Of a stretch of DNA of 59,498 nucleotides, positions 42,833 through 52,202 are shown one piece after another. The position numbers and the translations under genes were made by a program. The notes beneath the pieces are model-generated. The model saw only the letters and a program-made list of their open reading frames with translations. It was not told where the DNA came from and ran no database searches. The number at the start of each line of letters is the position of its first letter. Positions within the stretch are counted from its first letter, which is position 1. Origin of the DNA: Selenomonas sp. (GTDB lineage: Bacteria > Bacillota_C > Negativicutes > Selenomonadales > Selenomonadaceae); NCBI RefSeq assembly GCF_024699275.1, contig NZ_JAILPX010000087.1, positions 1 to 59,498 of the forward strand, written 5' to 3'.

Positions 42833-45424
42833 ATGGAACTTACGCCCATGATGCAGCAATATCTGGCTACAAAGGAACAGCATCCTGAGGCCATTCTCTT
42901 TTTTCGTTTGGGTGACTTCTATGAGATGTTCTTTGATGATGCCCGAATTGTGTCCAAGGAACTGAGTCTGACACTGACCAGCCGCAGTGGCGATGCGGAT
43001 AAATCCCCCATGTGCGGCGTACCCTATCATGCTGCTGAGGGCTATATCAATAAATTGGTGAGCCGGGGCTATAAGGTGGCCATTGCTGAACAGATTGGCG
43101 ATCCCAAGGCCAAGGGGCTCACGAAGCGGGAAGTCATCAAGATCATTACCCCGGGCACTGTATTATCGGAAGCGGCGCTGAAGGATGCAGCCAATAACTA
43201 TATCGCGTTGGTCTATGAAAAGGATGAGCAGATCATCTTGGCTGGAGCGGATATCTCAACAGGGGAATGCTTCTATGGCATTTACGGTGGGGGCAGCCGG
43301 GAACAGATGCTCTATGATGAGCTCTATCGTTTGGCCATGCCGGAACTGTTGGTGGTAGGTCAGCCTTCCTTTATGGATAAGCTTAAGGAGTTTACGGATT
43401 TGCGCCTGCCGGCCACTTCCTATACCCGCATCGAAGAGATTTCCCCTGCCGTGGAAGATCGGATTGTGGAGCATTTTGCCGTTGATGTGCGGCCCAGTGA
43501 CGAAGGCGCCAAAGAAGCGGTGGCCACATTGCTGGACTATCTCCATGCCACGGTAATGACGGACTTGACGCATCTCAATCAGCTGTCTTTTCTGGATGCC
43601 TCGGAAAACCTTGTAATCGATACCTATACCCTGCGCAATCTGGAAATTACCCGGAATCTGCGGGATGGGGGCAAGAAGGATACTCTGCTGGATGTGTTGG
43701 ACTTTACCCAGACGGCCATGGGAAGTCGTCTGCTGAAAAAATGGCTGGAATATCCCCTGTTGAATATCCTGTCCATCAATCAGCGGCTGGATGCGGTGGA
43801 GGAGCTGACTAGGGATTTTGCCCTGCGGGGAGGTTTGCGGGAAGCCTGTAAGGATATCCATGATTTTGAACGGCTGCTGACCAGAATTGAGGTGGGGACA
43901 GCCAATGCCCGGGATTTGATTGCTTTAAAGATTTCCCTGATGAGTCTGCCGGCAATCAGGCAGAAAATGGCCAACGTCAAGGCTAATGTCCTGCAGAACT
44001 GTCAGACGAATATCCAGGTTTTTGACGATTTGGTGGATTTGCTCCAGCGCTCCATTGTGGAAGAACCGGGGATTTCCCTGCGGGACGGGGGGATAATCAA
44101 GGATGGTTATAATGCCGATTTGGATGAATACCGCCGCATTGCCCATGACAGCAAATCCATGCTGCAGGAAATCGAGGAGCGGGAGAAGGAAGAAACGGGC
44201 ATTCGTTCCTTGAAGATTGGCTATAATAAAGTCTTTGGCTATTATATCGAGGTGCGTCATAGCGGTACGGATTTGGTGCCGGATCGTTATATCCGTAAGC
44301 AGACCCTGGCCAATGCTGAGCGTTATATCACCGAAGAACTCAAGGAATTTGAAACGAAAATCCTGGGCGCTCAGGAAAAGATTGTCAGCATCGAGTACAA
44401 CCTCTTTACGGAGGTGCGGGAGGTCATCAAGAGCCGGCTCACGGAGATTCAGGGAACCGCCCATGAGATTGCCATTGTGGATGTGCTGACGGGGTTGGCA
44501 GAAGCGGCTGTTTCCTATAACTATGTGCGTCCCCGGATGGTAAACAACGGGGAGATTGAGATTAAGGACGGCCGTCATCCCTTGGTGGAGCGAATCCTAA
44601 CCCGGGATCTCTTCGTGCCCAATGATACGAAGCTCAATCATAACAACTGTGAAATCATGTTGATTACCGGGCCCAATATGGCAGGGAAATCTACCTATAT
44701 GCGTCAGGTTGCCCTGCTTACGCTGATGGCGCAGATTGGCAGCTTTATCCCTGCCCGGGAAGCGGTGATTTCTCCTGTGGACCGCATCTTTACCCGCATT
44801 GGTGCCAGTGACGACCTGGTCAGCGGGCAGAGTACCTTCATGGTGGAGATGAATGAGGTGGCCCAGATCTTGAAATATGCCACCAAGAACAGTCTGGTCA
44901 TTTTGGACGAAATCGGCCGGGGCACCAGTACCTTTGACGGCATGAGCATTGCCCGGGCGGTGATTGAACACATCGAGCAGAAGGTTCATGCGAAGACCCT
45001 CTTTGCCACCCATTATCATGAATTGACGGATTTGGAAGACGAAGTCGTCAAGAATTACTGTGTGGCTGTAAAGGAACGAGGCTCGCAGGTAGCTTTCCTG
45101 CGGCGTATCGTGCCCGGGGCAGCGGATAAATCCTATGGTATTCATGTGGCCAGGCTGGCAGGATTGCCTAAGACGGTGACCAAGCGGGCAGAGGATATCC
45201 TGGCGGAACTGGAGTCTGAAGCCGGTGCTATGCCCCAGACTGCGCAGAAAGAAGATAAGGGAAAAGCAGAACCTGTTCAGAACGATATGATGGGTTCGCT
45301 TTTTGCCAATAGTCTCAGCAATCGATTATTGGCCTTGGATGTTATGACCATGACCCCACTGGAGGCCATGAATGAACTTTATAAACTGCAGGAGCAGGCG
45401 AAAAGGGAGGCAGGACAGGCATGA
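42833..45424 (+). CDS. mutS: DNA mismatch repair protein MutS
   Basis: This protein has 863 residues, typical length. The mismatch-binding N-terminus reads LTPMMQQYLATKEQHPEAILFFRLGDFYEMFFDDA, with the Phe-x-Glu wedge (FYEMF). The connector, clamp and lever domains follow; the ATPase has GPNMAGKSTYMRQ near residue 620, then DDLVSGQSTFMVEM, LVILDEIGRGTSTFDG and FATHYHELTDLE. It recognises mismatches and recruits MutL. The stop overlaps the mutL start by four bases. Confidence 0.97.
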   Translation: MELTPMMQQYLATKEQHPEAILFFRLGDFYEMFFDDARIVSKELSLTLTSRSGDADKSPMCGVPYHAAEGYINKLVSRGYKVAIAEQIGDPKAKGLTKREVIKIITPGTVLSEAALKDAANNYIALVYEKDEQIILAGADISTGECFYGIYGGGSREQMLYDELYRLAMPELLVVGQPSFMDKLKEFTDLRLPATSYTRIEEISPAVEDRIVEHFAVDVRPSDEGAKEAVATLLDYLHATVMTDLTHLNQLSFLDASENLVIDTYTLRNLEITRNLRDGGKKDTLLDVLDFTQTAMGSRLLKKWLEYPLLNILSINQRLDAVEELTRDFALRGGLREACKDIHDFERLLTRIEVGTANARDLIALKISLMSLPAIRQKMANVKANVLQNCQTNIQVFDDLVDLLQRSIVEEPGISLRDGGIIKDGYNADLDEYRRIAHDSKSMLQEIEEREKEETGIRSLKIGYNKVFGYYIEVRHSGTDLVPDRYIRKQTLANAERYITEELKEFETKILGAQEKIVSIEYNLFTEVREVIKSRLTEIQGTAHEIAIVDVLTGLAEAAVSYNYVRPRMVNNGEIEIKDGRHPLVERILTRDLFVPNDTKLNHNNCEIMLITGPNMAGKSTYMRQVALLTLMAQIGSFIPAREAVISPVDRIFTRIGASDDLVSGQSTFMVEMNEVAQILKYATKNSLVILDEIGRGTSTFDGMSIARAVIEHIEQKVHAKTLFATHYHELTDLEDEVVKNYCVAVKERGSQVAFLRRIVPGAADKSYGIHVARLAGLPKTVTKRAEDILAELESEAGAMPQTAQKEDKGKAEPVQNDMMGSLFANSLSNRLLALDVMTMTPLEAMNELYKLQEQAKREAGQA

Positions 45425-47340
45425 CCAATATTCATGTGCTTGACGATAACACCATCAATAAGATCGCTGCTGGCGAAGTGGTGGAACGTCCGGCATCGGT
45501 AATCAAAGAACTTATCGAAAATGCCATGGATGCAGGGGCAACCCGGATTGAAGTGGAAATCATGGCGGGCGGCACATCCTTCATGCGGGTGACGGACAAC
45601 GGCAAGGGCATGAGTAAGGAAGATGCTTCCGTAGCCATTTTGCGTCATGCCACCAGCAAGATACAGGAAGTGTCGGACCTCAATACCATTTCCACCATGG
45701 GGTTCCGGGGAGAGGCCCTGCCCACCATTGCTTCCGTATCCCGCTTTACCATGCTGACCCGGGAACAGGGCGCTGACCTGGGCACCCGGGTGGATATTAG
45801 CGGGGGCAAGGCTCCGGATATCATTGAAATGGGCTGCAATGTGGGCACCACCATCAAAGTGGAAGATTTGTTCTTTAATACGCCAGCCCGGAAAAAGTTT
45901 TTGAAAACCAATCATACAGAGGGGGGCAAGATTAACGATTTTATCGTAAAACTGGCCCTTTCTCGGCCGGATATTGCCTTTCAGTTTATCAATAACAATA
46001 AGACGGCGGTGGTGACACCGGGGAATGGCAACCTCTTTGATACAGTTCAAGCCATCTATGGCGGGCAGGTGGCGGATTCCTTGCTGACCTTGAACCTGGA
46101 GGATGAGGGGCTCAGGATTTCCGGCTTCATCACGAAACCATCCATGCTCAAGAGTTCCCGCAACTGGCAGACATACATTGTCAATGGCCGCATCATCCAG
46201 AATCGGGCCATTGCCAAAGCCATTGACAACGCGTATCGCTCACTGATTCCGAAAAGCGGTTACCCCTTTACGGTGCTTAGGATTGAAGTCCCTCAGCGCA
46301 CGATTGATGTCAACGTTCATCCCCAGAAAAGCGAAATGAAATTTGAGGATGAAAGCCGGATTTTCAAGGCGGTCTACAAGTCCGTACTGGATGCAATCCG
46401 GCCTAGTTCGGGAAATCTTACGGAAGTCGCAGCTGTGGTGGAAAAGCCTAAAGTGGAATACAGTATGGAACCCATGCAGTTCGTGCCGGCAAGTTCTCCT
46501 GCGCCGCAGCCAGTCTCAGCAGCTGCCCATGGAAATGGTTACCAGCCCAAGACCATTTATGAAGCGGTGAGCCGGCCATCTGTCAAACCTGCGGTGAGTT
46601 TTGCTGAAGCGCAGGCTCAGTTGCAACAGGAACGGCAGATTCACTATCAGCAACAGGAGACGCGGGAACAGGTGGCAGATAACCAGCAGCAGGAAGTGGA
46701 TGCTGCTGCTGACCCGTCTGTAAAGGAAGTGTCCGGTTATGAAGTTCCTGCAGAGAATACCGGGCGCATGATTCCCATTGGTCAGGTGGACCTTACTTAT
46801 ATTATTGCCCAGGATTTGAAGGGCCTTTACATTATTGACCAGCATGCGGCTCATGAACGTATTCTCTTTGATAAACTTTCGGCCATGGCGGATGGGATTC
46901 CCTCCCAGCAGCTGCTGGTTCATCAGTTGTTGACCTTTGACCGGAAAGAAGCGGCGCTGGTGGAAGACAATAAAGAACTATTTGCCAAGCTGGGCTTTCA
47001 TATGGAGGCTGCAGGGGACTTTGATTACCGGCTGATGGAGGTGCCGGCAGATGTGCCGGTGAATGAGGCCGAGGATATCATTCGGGAAATTTTGACCGAT
47101 TTGGGCAATATGCATGAAACCTCAGCCAAGGAAATCCGTCAGGCATGTCTAGCCACTACGGCCTGCCGGGCGGCAATCAAGGCAGGGGAAGAACTCAATA
47201 TGCGGCAGATGGAAATCCTGCTGGATGAATTGGCCAATACCGCTTTTCCCTATACCTGTCCCCATGGCCGTCCAACCATCCTGAAATTCAGCAGTGAAGA
47301 TTTAGCCAAGATGTTCAAGCGGACAGGCTTTGGCTTTTGA
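45421..47340 (+). CDS. mutL: DNA mismatch repair protein MutL
   Basis: This 639-residue protein starts at the ATGA overlap with mutS. The GHKL ATPase is in the N-terminus: NKIAAGEVVERPASVIKELIENAMDAGATRIEVE, DNGKGM, RHATSKI, GFRGEALPTIASVSRF. A Gln-rich linker (about 370-440) leads to the C-terminal endonuclease domain with DQHAAHERILFDKL and CPHGRPTILKF. The canonical endonuclease motif ends in Glu after four residues; here that position is Asp, a conservative change. It is expected to nick the new strand after MutS activation. Confidence 0.96.
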   Translation: MTNIHVLDDNTINKIAAGEVVERPASVIKELIENAMDAGATRIEVEIMAGGTSFMRVTDNGKGMSKEDASVAILRHATSKIQEVSDLNTISTMGFRGEALPTIASVSRFTMLTREQGADLGTRVDISGGKAPDIIEMGCNVGTTIKVEDLFFNTPARKKFLKTNHTEGGKINDFIVKLALSRPDIAFQFINNNKTAVVTPGNGNLFDTVQAIYGGQVADSLLTLNLEDEGLRISGFITKPSMLKSSRNWQTYIVNGRIIQNRAIAKAIDNAYRSLIPKSGYPFTVLRIEVPQRTIDVNVHPQKSEMKFEDESRIFKAVYKSVLDAIRPSSGNLTEVAAVVEKPKVEYSMEPMQFVPASSPAPQPVSAAAHGNGYQPKTIYEAVSRPSVKPAVSFAEAQAQLQQERQIHYQQQETREQVADNQQQEVDAAADPSVKEVSGYEVPAENTGRMIPIGQVDLTYIIAQDLKGLYIIDQHAAHERILFDKLSAMADGIPSQQLLVHQLLTFDRKEAALVEDNKELFAKLGFHMEAAGDFDYRLMEVPADVPVNEAEDIIREILTDLGNMHETSAKEIRQACLATTACRAAIKAGEELNMRQMEILLDELANTAFPYTCPHGRPTILKFSSEDLAKMFKRTGFGF

Positions 47341-48158
47341 GAAAGAGTGAATGCGAGAACGTGAAAGACGATAAGATACAAGCTATTGCCACCACGGGGC
47401 GGAAATGGAACCGTGCCAGTGAGAAGCTGGCGCGGCAGATGGCTGAAAAACTGGCTGTTCCCTATGCGGAGCGAGGCCGTATGGCGATTCCTGAGCTTTG
47501 TGAAAGTTATGGGGCAAAGTTTGCCCTGGTGGCGAAACAGGGCTTGCTGACCTTGGTGACGCCAGAGGCGGAACTGTTTTTCCATCCCAATATGGCCCAC
47601 TTGCGGTTAAAAAATCTCCGCTTCGGTGATGGAGACCGTATGGCAGAAGCCATGGATTTGCAGCCGGGCATGGATGTTTTGGACTGCACCTTGGGATTTG
47701 GGGCAGATGCCATTGTGGCAAGTTCTGTGGTGGGAAACAGCGGCAGTGTCACGGGGTTGGAATCCCAGCCTTTGATTGAAGCGGTGGTGGGCTATGGCCT
47801 GGCCAATTATACCAACGATTCAGAGACCGTGATTGCTGCCATGCGCCGGGTTCAGACCCATGCCATTGAGGCCTACGAATATCTGCAGGCTCAGCCGGAT
47901 GATTCTGTGGATGTCATCTATTTTGATCCCATGTTCCGCCATCCCTTTGCGGAAAGCAAGAACATCGCCCCCTTGCGGCCGGTGGCCAATAAGAACCCCT
48001 TGTCTTTAGAGGTCATTGCCGAGGCCCAGCGGGTGGCCCGGCACAGGATTGTACTCAAGGAATCCAGCAAGAGCCGGGAATTTGATCGCTTAGGATTTAC
48101 GGAGCGTGCTGGCGGCAGATATAGCAAGGTTCAGTATGGCGTAATGCGATTGCATTGA
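47337..48158 (+). CDS. RsmJ-like SAM-dependent methyltransferase
   Basis: Up to 273 residues if started at TTG 47337, which overlaps the mutL stop; GTG 47361 is an alternative. The methyltransferase core shows VLDCTLGFGADAIVASSVVG (motif I), GLESQPLIEAVVGYGLANY, and VDVIYFDPMFRHPF (a DPMF/DPPY-type catalytic motif), then RIVLKESSKSREFDRLGF. This pattern resembles RsmJ, which methylates a 16S rRNA guanosine in E. coli, so a ribosomal RNA target is plausible. It is translationally linked to mutSL. Confidence 0.8.
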   Translation: MRKSECENVKDDKIQAIATTGRKWNRASEKLARQMAEKLAVPYAERGRMAIPELCESYGAKFALVAKQGLLTLVTPEAELFFHPNMAHLRLKNLRFGDGDRMAEAMDLQPGMDVLDCTLGFGADAIVASSVVGNSGSVTGLESQPLIEAVVGYGLANYTNDSETVIAAMRRVQTHAIEAYEYLQAQPDDSVDVIYFDPMFRHPFAESKNIAPLRPVANKNPLSLEVIAEAQRVARHRIVLKESSKSREFDRLGFTERAGGRYSKVQYGVMRLH

Positions 48159-48209
48159 AAAAAGCTTCTTGTGTGTATAAGCTTTGTACACACAAGAGGC
48201 TTTTTGTGA
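48158..48209 (+). terminator. Terminator after the mutSL operon
   Basis: AAAAGCTTCTTGTGTGTA pairs with TACACACAAGAGGCTTTT with one wobble, followed by T; spans about 48159-48206. Confidence 0.88.
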
Positions 48210-48228
48210 TTTTTGATTGGTTTAAGTC

Positions 48229-48257
48229 TTGATGAAGAAGAAAAATTATGTTACACT
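48229..48257 (+). promoter_or_regulatory. Promoter for dinB
   Basis: TTGATG (48229-48234), 17 bases, TACACT (48252-48257). I see no clear LexA box next to it. Confidence 0.55.
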
Positions 48258-48291
48258 TTGTGTAATTACATTGCATAAAATAGGAGCGACT

Positions 48292-49500
48292 ATGGAGCGA
48301 GTAATTATACATGTGGATATGGATGCCTTTTATGCCTCGGTGGAAATACGGGACAATCCCCAGTTGCGGAATAAACCTGTGGTCATTGGGGCTAAGCCCA
48401 ATGAACGTGGGGTAGTAGCGACCTGTAATTACATTGCCCGCAGATATGGCATTCATTCGGCCATGAACATCAAAGAAGCTTACCGGTTATGTCCCCATGC
48501 GGTATTTATGCATGGGGACTATGAAAAATATCACCGGATATCGGCGGAACTGCATCATATTTGGGAGACCTATGGGGATGTTACGGAGTATATTGCCTGG
48601 GACGAGGGCTATCTGGATGTTACTCGGAGAGTCCGGGACTTTCAGAGTCCGGAGGAACTGGGGATGCTGATCAAAGCCCGGGTAAAGGCTGAGACGGGGC
48701 TTACCTGTTCTGTGGGAATTGGCTATTCCAAATCCTCAGCTAAAATGGCCAGTGAGGAGAAAAAGCCTGATGGATTTTTTCGGATTCCCAATCGGGAGGC
48801 TTACTGCCAACTGATTCAGAATCGCGATATCCGGGTGATTTTCGGTATTGGCAAGCGGACAGCAGAAAAATTAAGGGGGTATGGCATTCAAAAGGTTCAG
48901 AACATCATTGCCAAACAGCAATTGGTCATGGATTTATTGGGGCAGAAAAGTGGCACCTTCATTGTGGATTCGGCCTTAGGGAGGGATGATCGCCCCGTGA
49001 TTCATTATGAGGCTGCAGATGCCAAATCCTTGAGTCGGGAGCTGACTTTTCAACAGGATCATGCTGATTTTGCACTTTTGCAGGATGTACTTCTCGTACT
49101 GGCGCGGAATGTGGATGAACGGCTTAAGAAAAGAGGGCTTTACGGCCGCACGGTAACCTTGAAGATCACCTATGGTGATATGACTTCCATAACACGCTCT
49201 CAGGCCTGTGAAAGTACCAATGATGGTTATGAAATCTATCAGATGGGGGTGGCACTACTGAAGAAAATCAAACGTGAACCAGTGCGGCTGTTGGGGTTGG
49301 GAATGCAGAATCTTAGCTCGGATTACATTCGTCAGTTATCCTTTGCAGACATGCGGGAAAGGGAGAACGTGGGGGATATGGAAAAAGCCATCAAGGCACT
49401 GGAACAACGCTATAGGGTTGATTTATCCTTAGAAAAGATGCATTCGTCTTTCGGTTATCTTTATCAGGTGGTGGAGGCCATGGCGGCTGGCAGGAATTGA
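48292..49500 (+). CDS. dinB: DNA polymerase IV (Y-family)
   Basis: From ATG 48292 (TAGGAG six bases upstream) the protein has 402 residues. It begins RVIIHVDMDAFYASVEIRDNPQLRNKPVVIGA, with the metal-binding Asp, followed by VVATCNYIARRYGIHSAMNIKEA, the second catalytic pair in WDEGYLDVT (more often SIDEAYLDVT), and TCSVGIGYSKSSAKMASEEKKPDG. The thumb and little-finger domains follow. It performs translesion synthesis. The classic C-terminal beta-clamp peptide is not obvious. Confidence 0.94.
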   Translation: MERVIIHVDMDAFYASVEIRDNPQLRNKPVVIGAKPNERGVVATCNYIARRYGIHSAMNIKEAYRLCPHAVFMHGDYEKYHRISAELHHIWETYGDVTEYIAWDEGYLDVTRRVRDFQSPEELGMLIKARVKAETGLTCSVGIGYSKSSAKMASEEKKPDGFFRIPNREAYCQLIQNRDIRVIFGIGKRTAEKLRGYGIQKVQNIIAKQQLVMDLLGQKSGTFIVDSALGRDDRPVIHYEAADAKSLSRELTFQQDHADFALLQDVLLVLARNVDERLKKRGLYGRTVTLKITYGDMTSITRSQACESTNDGYEIYQMGVALLKKIKREPVRLLGLGMQNLSSDYIRQLSFADMRERENVGDMEKAIKALEQRYRVDLSLEKMHSSFGYLYQVVEAMAAGRN

Positions 49501-49553
49501 GTGGAAAGCGACGAATTAAGAAGTTACGGAATAGAAAGATCGGAGTGTAGGGG

Positions 49554-50228
49554 ATGCATTATCGGCAAATAAAAAGGGCTCGGTTTATTGCGCGTCCAAA
49601 TCGTTTTGTGGCTACGGTGGAAGTGGATGGTCAGGTGGAAAAAGTCCATGTGAAGAATACCGGACGTTGTCGGGAATTGCTGCTGCCATCAGCAAAGGTC
49701 ATTTTGGCCGCAGTAGATAATCCACAACGGAAAACCCGATACGATTTAGTGGCAGTGGAAAAGGCCGGTTTAGGGATGGTTAATATTGACAGCCAGGCGC
49801 CCAATAAAATCGTACAGGAATGGTTGGCAACTCAGGCCTTTGACTACGTTAAGCCTGAATATCCTTTCGGGGAATCCCGGATCGATTTTTATATGGAAAA
49901 GCAGGACAAAAAATATCTGCTGGAGGTTAAGGGCTGCACCCTGGAACGGGAAGGGATAGGTTATTTTCCCGATGCACCGACAGAACGTGGTATTAAGCAT
50001 ATTCATGAACTCATTGACGCCCGGAGAAAGGGGTACTGGAGTGGAATTGCCTTTGTGATTCAAATGCCTAAAGTAAAGGAAGTAAGGCCTAATCTGGATA
50101 CGCAGCCCGCCTTTGGAGAAGCGCTGGCCTTGGCCCGCAGAGCTGGTGTCAAGGTGTTCTTCCTGGGCTGTAGGGTTACGGCAGAGGCGCTGCTTCTTGA
50201 TGAAAAGCGTATACAGGCGGAATGGTAA
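49554..50228 (+). CDS. sfsA: SfsA family protein (sugar fermentation stimulation homologue)
   Basis: This 224-residue protein has TAGGGG before its ATG. It shows the family pattern RARFIARPNRFVATVEVDGQVEKVHVKNTGRCRELLLPSAKVIL near the start, SRIDFYMEKQDKKYLLEVKGCTL in the middle (a PD-ExK-like nuclease fold pattern), and FPDAPTERGIKHIHELIDARRKGYWSGIAFVIQ. It is a DNA-binding protein of unclear physiological role. Single gene; a hairpin follows. Confidence 0.94.
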   Translation: MHYRQIKRARFIARPNRFVATVEVDGQVEKVHVKNTGRCRELLLPSAKVILAAVDNPQRKTRYDLVAVEKAGLGMVNIDSQAPNKIVQEWLATQAFDYVKPEYPFGESRIDFYMEKQDKKYLLEVKGCTLEREGIGYFPDAPTERGIKHIHELIDARRKGYWSGIAFVIQMPKVKEVRPNLDTQPAFGEALALARRAGVKVFFLGCRVTAEALLLDEKRIQAEW

Positions 50229-50255
50229 ACATGAGGCAAAAGGCAAAACAAAATA

Positions 50256-50287
50256 GCCAAGCAGGGACGTGGATGTCCCTGCTTGGC
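50256..50287 (+). terminator. Perfect 13-bp hairpin after sfsA
   Basis: GCCAAGCAGGGAC (50256-50268) pairs with GTCCCTGCTTGGC (50275-50287). No T-run follows, so its terminating strength is uncertain. Confidence 0.5.
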
Positions 50288-50409
50288 CTGGTTAGGATAT
50301 GTGTGTAGTATGTAAGGTTTCTGACACTTATACATACGGATGGTTCATTCAAGTATTACAAAAAATTTTTTTTATTTAAGGAGATATTTTCAGAAAGGGA
50401 GGACTGGAT

Positions 50410-50784
50410 ATGGTACAGGGATGCTTGGAACATGCGGCGGTAACTGTGGGGGATATTGAATGGAGCTTACAGTTCTTTCAGCAGGTGCTGGGGATGCAGG
50501 AGACCCGCCGTAAGGTGGAAGACGGCAAGCTAACTTCGGTTTGGCTAAAAGGAGGCATCCAGCTGATGGCGGCAGATGACCCTGCCAGTGGCCGGGGGCA
50601 TCATCTGGGCATTGTGGTGCAGGACTTTGATGCTGCACTTAAAGAAATGCTGGCTTATGAAGGTGTGCAGCCTGTAGCAGGTAAACCGGAAAAGTGGGTG
50701 CAGCTTCCTGATGGGCTGGTGCTGGAACTCTTTCAGGCAAAACCGGGGGCTATTGAGCAGTGGATGGCAGTGGATGTGAAGTAG
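50410..50784 (+). CDS. VOC/glyoxalase superfamily protein
   Basis: This 124-residue protein starts at ATG behind AAAGGGAGGAC. It has the vicinal-oxygen-chelate layout: LEHAAVTVGDIEWSLQFFQQVLGMQE at the start (first metal-ligand His), a central HHLGIVVQDFDAALKEML and a final LPDGLVLELFQAKPG, which carries a Glu at the last ligand position. The family includes glyoxalases, epimerases and antibiotic-resistance proteins. The substrate is unknown. It stands alone, converging on the glycerate kinase gene through a shared terminator. Confidence 0.82.
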   Translation: MVQGCLEHAAVTVGDIEWSLQFFQQVLGMQETRRKVEDGKLTSVWLKGGIQLMAADDPASGRGHHLGIVVQDFDAALKEMLAYEGVQPVAGKPEKWVQLPDGLVLELFQAKPGAIEQWMAVDVK

Positions 50785-50817
50785 AAAGGGAGGCTGATGC
50801 AGCATCAGCCTCCCTTT
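50785..50817. terminator. Bidirectional terminator between the VOC gene and glxK
   Basis: AAAGGGAGGCTGATG (50785-50799) pairs perfectly with 50803-50817 around CAG, with A- and T-flanks on both sides. Confidence 0.88.
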
Positions 50818-51956
50818 TAGGTTAGGATATGGATAAGCCGCATTACCTGTTCGGTGGTGTCGGTTATATTCTGCCGGGCTATGGCTGGGGTCAGGGCCTC
50901 TTCTAAGGTAGAAATTCCCCGCAGGATGGGGAAGAATGCGTCGATGCCATGCTGGTTGCAGAGGCTGGCTTCCGGGGTTACACTGCCAGCAAAGGCGATG
51001 ACGGGTTTATGATGTTTTTTGGCAAGTTTAGCTACGCCGATGGGAGCCTTGCCCATGGCCGTCTGCCCATCAAGCCGGCCTTCACCAGTAATGACCAGGT
51101 CGGCTTTAGCAATGTGTTCTTCCAGTCTTGTTTCCGTCAGTACGATATGGACGCCGGATTCTAATGTGGCATTGGTATAGGTCAGAAAAGCAAAACCCAG
51201 TCCGCCGGCAGCACCGGCTCCGGATGCTTGAGGATCAGCCTGAGGATGTATCCTGGCGGAAAGTTTTGCATAATGGTGCATCCATTGATCCATTTGTTGG
51301 ATATCCTCAGCACTGGCCCCTTTCTGGGGAGCGAAGATGGTACTGCATCCCTGGGGGCCACAGAGCGGATTGGTCACATCACAGGCAATGCGGAAGGTAC
51401 ATTTCTTTAGTTCAGGGATAACCTGTTGGTCCTTGACTTGGGCGAGGACTTTTAAGCCTAAGGCTCCGCGGGGAACAGTCTTTCCGGCTTCATCCAGCAT
51501 ATCATAGCCCAGGGCTTGCAGCATGCCTAAGCCACCGTCATTGGTGGCACTGCCCCCAATACCGATGATAAAGTGCCGGCAGCCCTTATGAATGGCATCC
51601 AACAGGATTTCTCCCACACCGTAGGTGGTGGTGCGCAGGGGATTGCGCTGGTGAGGCGGTACCAGCGTGATTCCGGCAGCAGCGGCCATTTCCACAATGG
51701 CGGTTTTTTCCGTGGCCAGGATGCCGTATTGGGCTGAGATTTTATCCCCTAGAGGGCCGGTGACTTCCACCTGTTGCAGTTGTCCTTTCATACCAAGGGT
51801 CAGGGCCTGAGTTGTGCCTTCGCCGCCATCGGCCAGGGGCATGACAGCAGTTTCTGCTTGGGGAAATACCCGCATAATGCCGGTACGGACCGCTTCACCG
51901 GCCTCCAAGGAACTGAGACTCCCCTTGAAGGAGTCCAGGGCAATAACAATATTCAT
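50817..51956 (-). CDS. glxK: Glycerate 2-kinase (GlxK/GarK family)
   Basis: The chosen start is ATG 51956 on the minus strand, five bases after GGAGG, giving 379 residues. It begins NIVIALDSFKGSLSSLEAGEAVRTGIMRVFP and has MPLADGGEGTTQAL (substrate loop), IGIGGSATNDGGLGMLQALG, GAGAAGGLGFA and TGEGRLDGQTAMGKAPIGVA. It phosphorylates D-glycerate to 2-phosphoglycerate for entry into lower glycolysis. No tartronate or glyoxylate genes are adjacent. A promoter (TCGACA, 18 bases, TATAAT at 52020-52015) and a leader hairpin (AGCCACC/GGTGGCT near 51978-51996) precede it. Confidence 0.95.
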   Translation of the reverse strand: MNIVIALDSFKGSLSSLEAGEAVRTGIMRVFPQAETAVMPLADGGEGTTQALTLGMKGQLQQVEVTGPLGDKISAQYGILATEKTAIVEMAAAAGITLVPPHQRNPLRTTTYGVGEILLDAIHKGCRHFIIGIGGSATNDGGLGMLQALGYDMLDEAGKTVPRGALGLKVLAQVKDQQVIPELKKCTFRIACDVTNPLCGPQGCSTIFAPQKGASAEDIQQMDQWMHHYAKLSARIHPQADPQASGAGAAGGLGFAFLTYTNATLESGVHIVLTETRLEEHIAKADLVITGEGRLDGQTAMGKAPIGVAKLAKKHHKPVIAFAGSVTPEASLCNQHGIDAFFPILRGISTLEEALTPAIARQNITDTTEQVMRLIHILT

Positions 51957-52014
51957 GATGACCTCCATTATAGAAACAGCCACCTGCAGGGTGGCTGAAT
52001 TTTTTGCTGGCTTC

Positions 52015-52044
52015 ATTATAACGCGTTTATGAGAAGGTTGTCGA
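52015..52044 (-). promoter_or_regulatory. Promoter of glxK
   Basis: Minus strand: TCGACA (52044-52039), 18 bases, TATAAT (52020-52015). Confidence 0.6.
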
Positions 52045-52202
52045 TAGCGAAAGTATAGCCTGGTCTGTTTCCGGATTGTGTATGGTTACAAGAATTGGTG
52101 CTTGAACTAGTAAAATAATGAAAATTTATGGAATCATTGTTAATGAAATGTGTTAAAATGCAAATGTATGCGCTGATTATCTATATTATAGGGGGAATTT
52201 TT

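Noticed and set aside
52128..52202. Upstream extension of the nucleoside phosphorylase that would add a membrane segment
   Set aside because: No ribosome site precedes the upstream ATG codons, while TTG 52203 has AGGGGGAA at a good distance and gives the normal family length.
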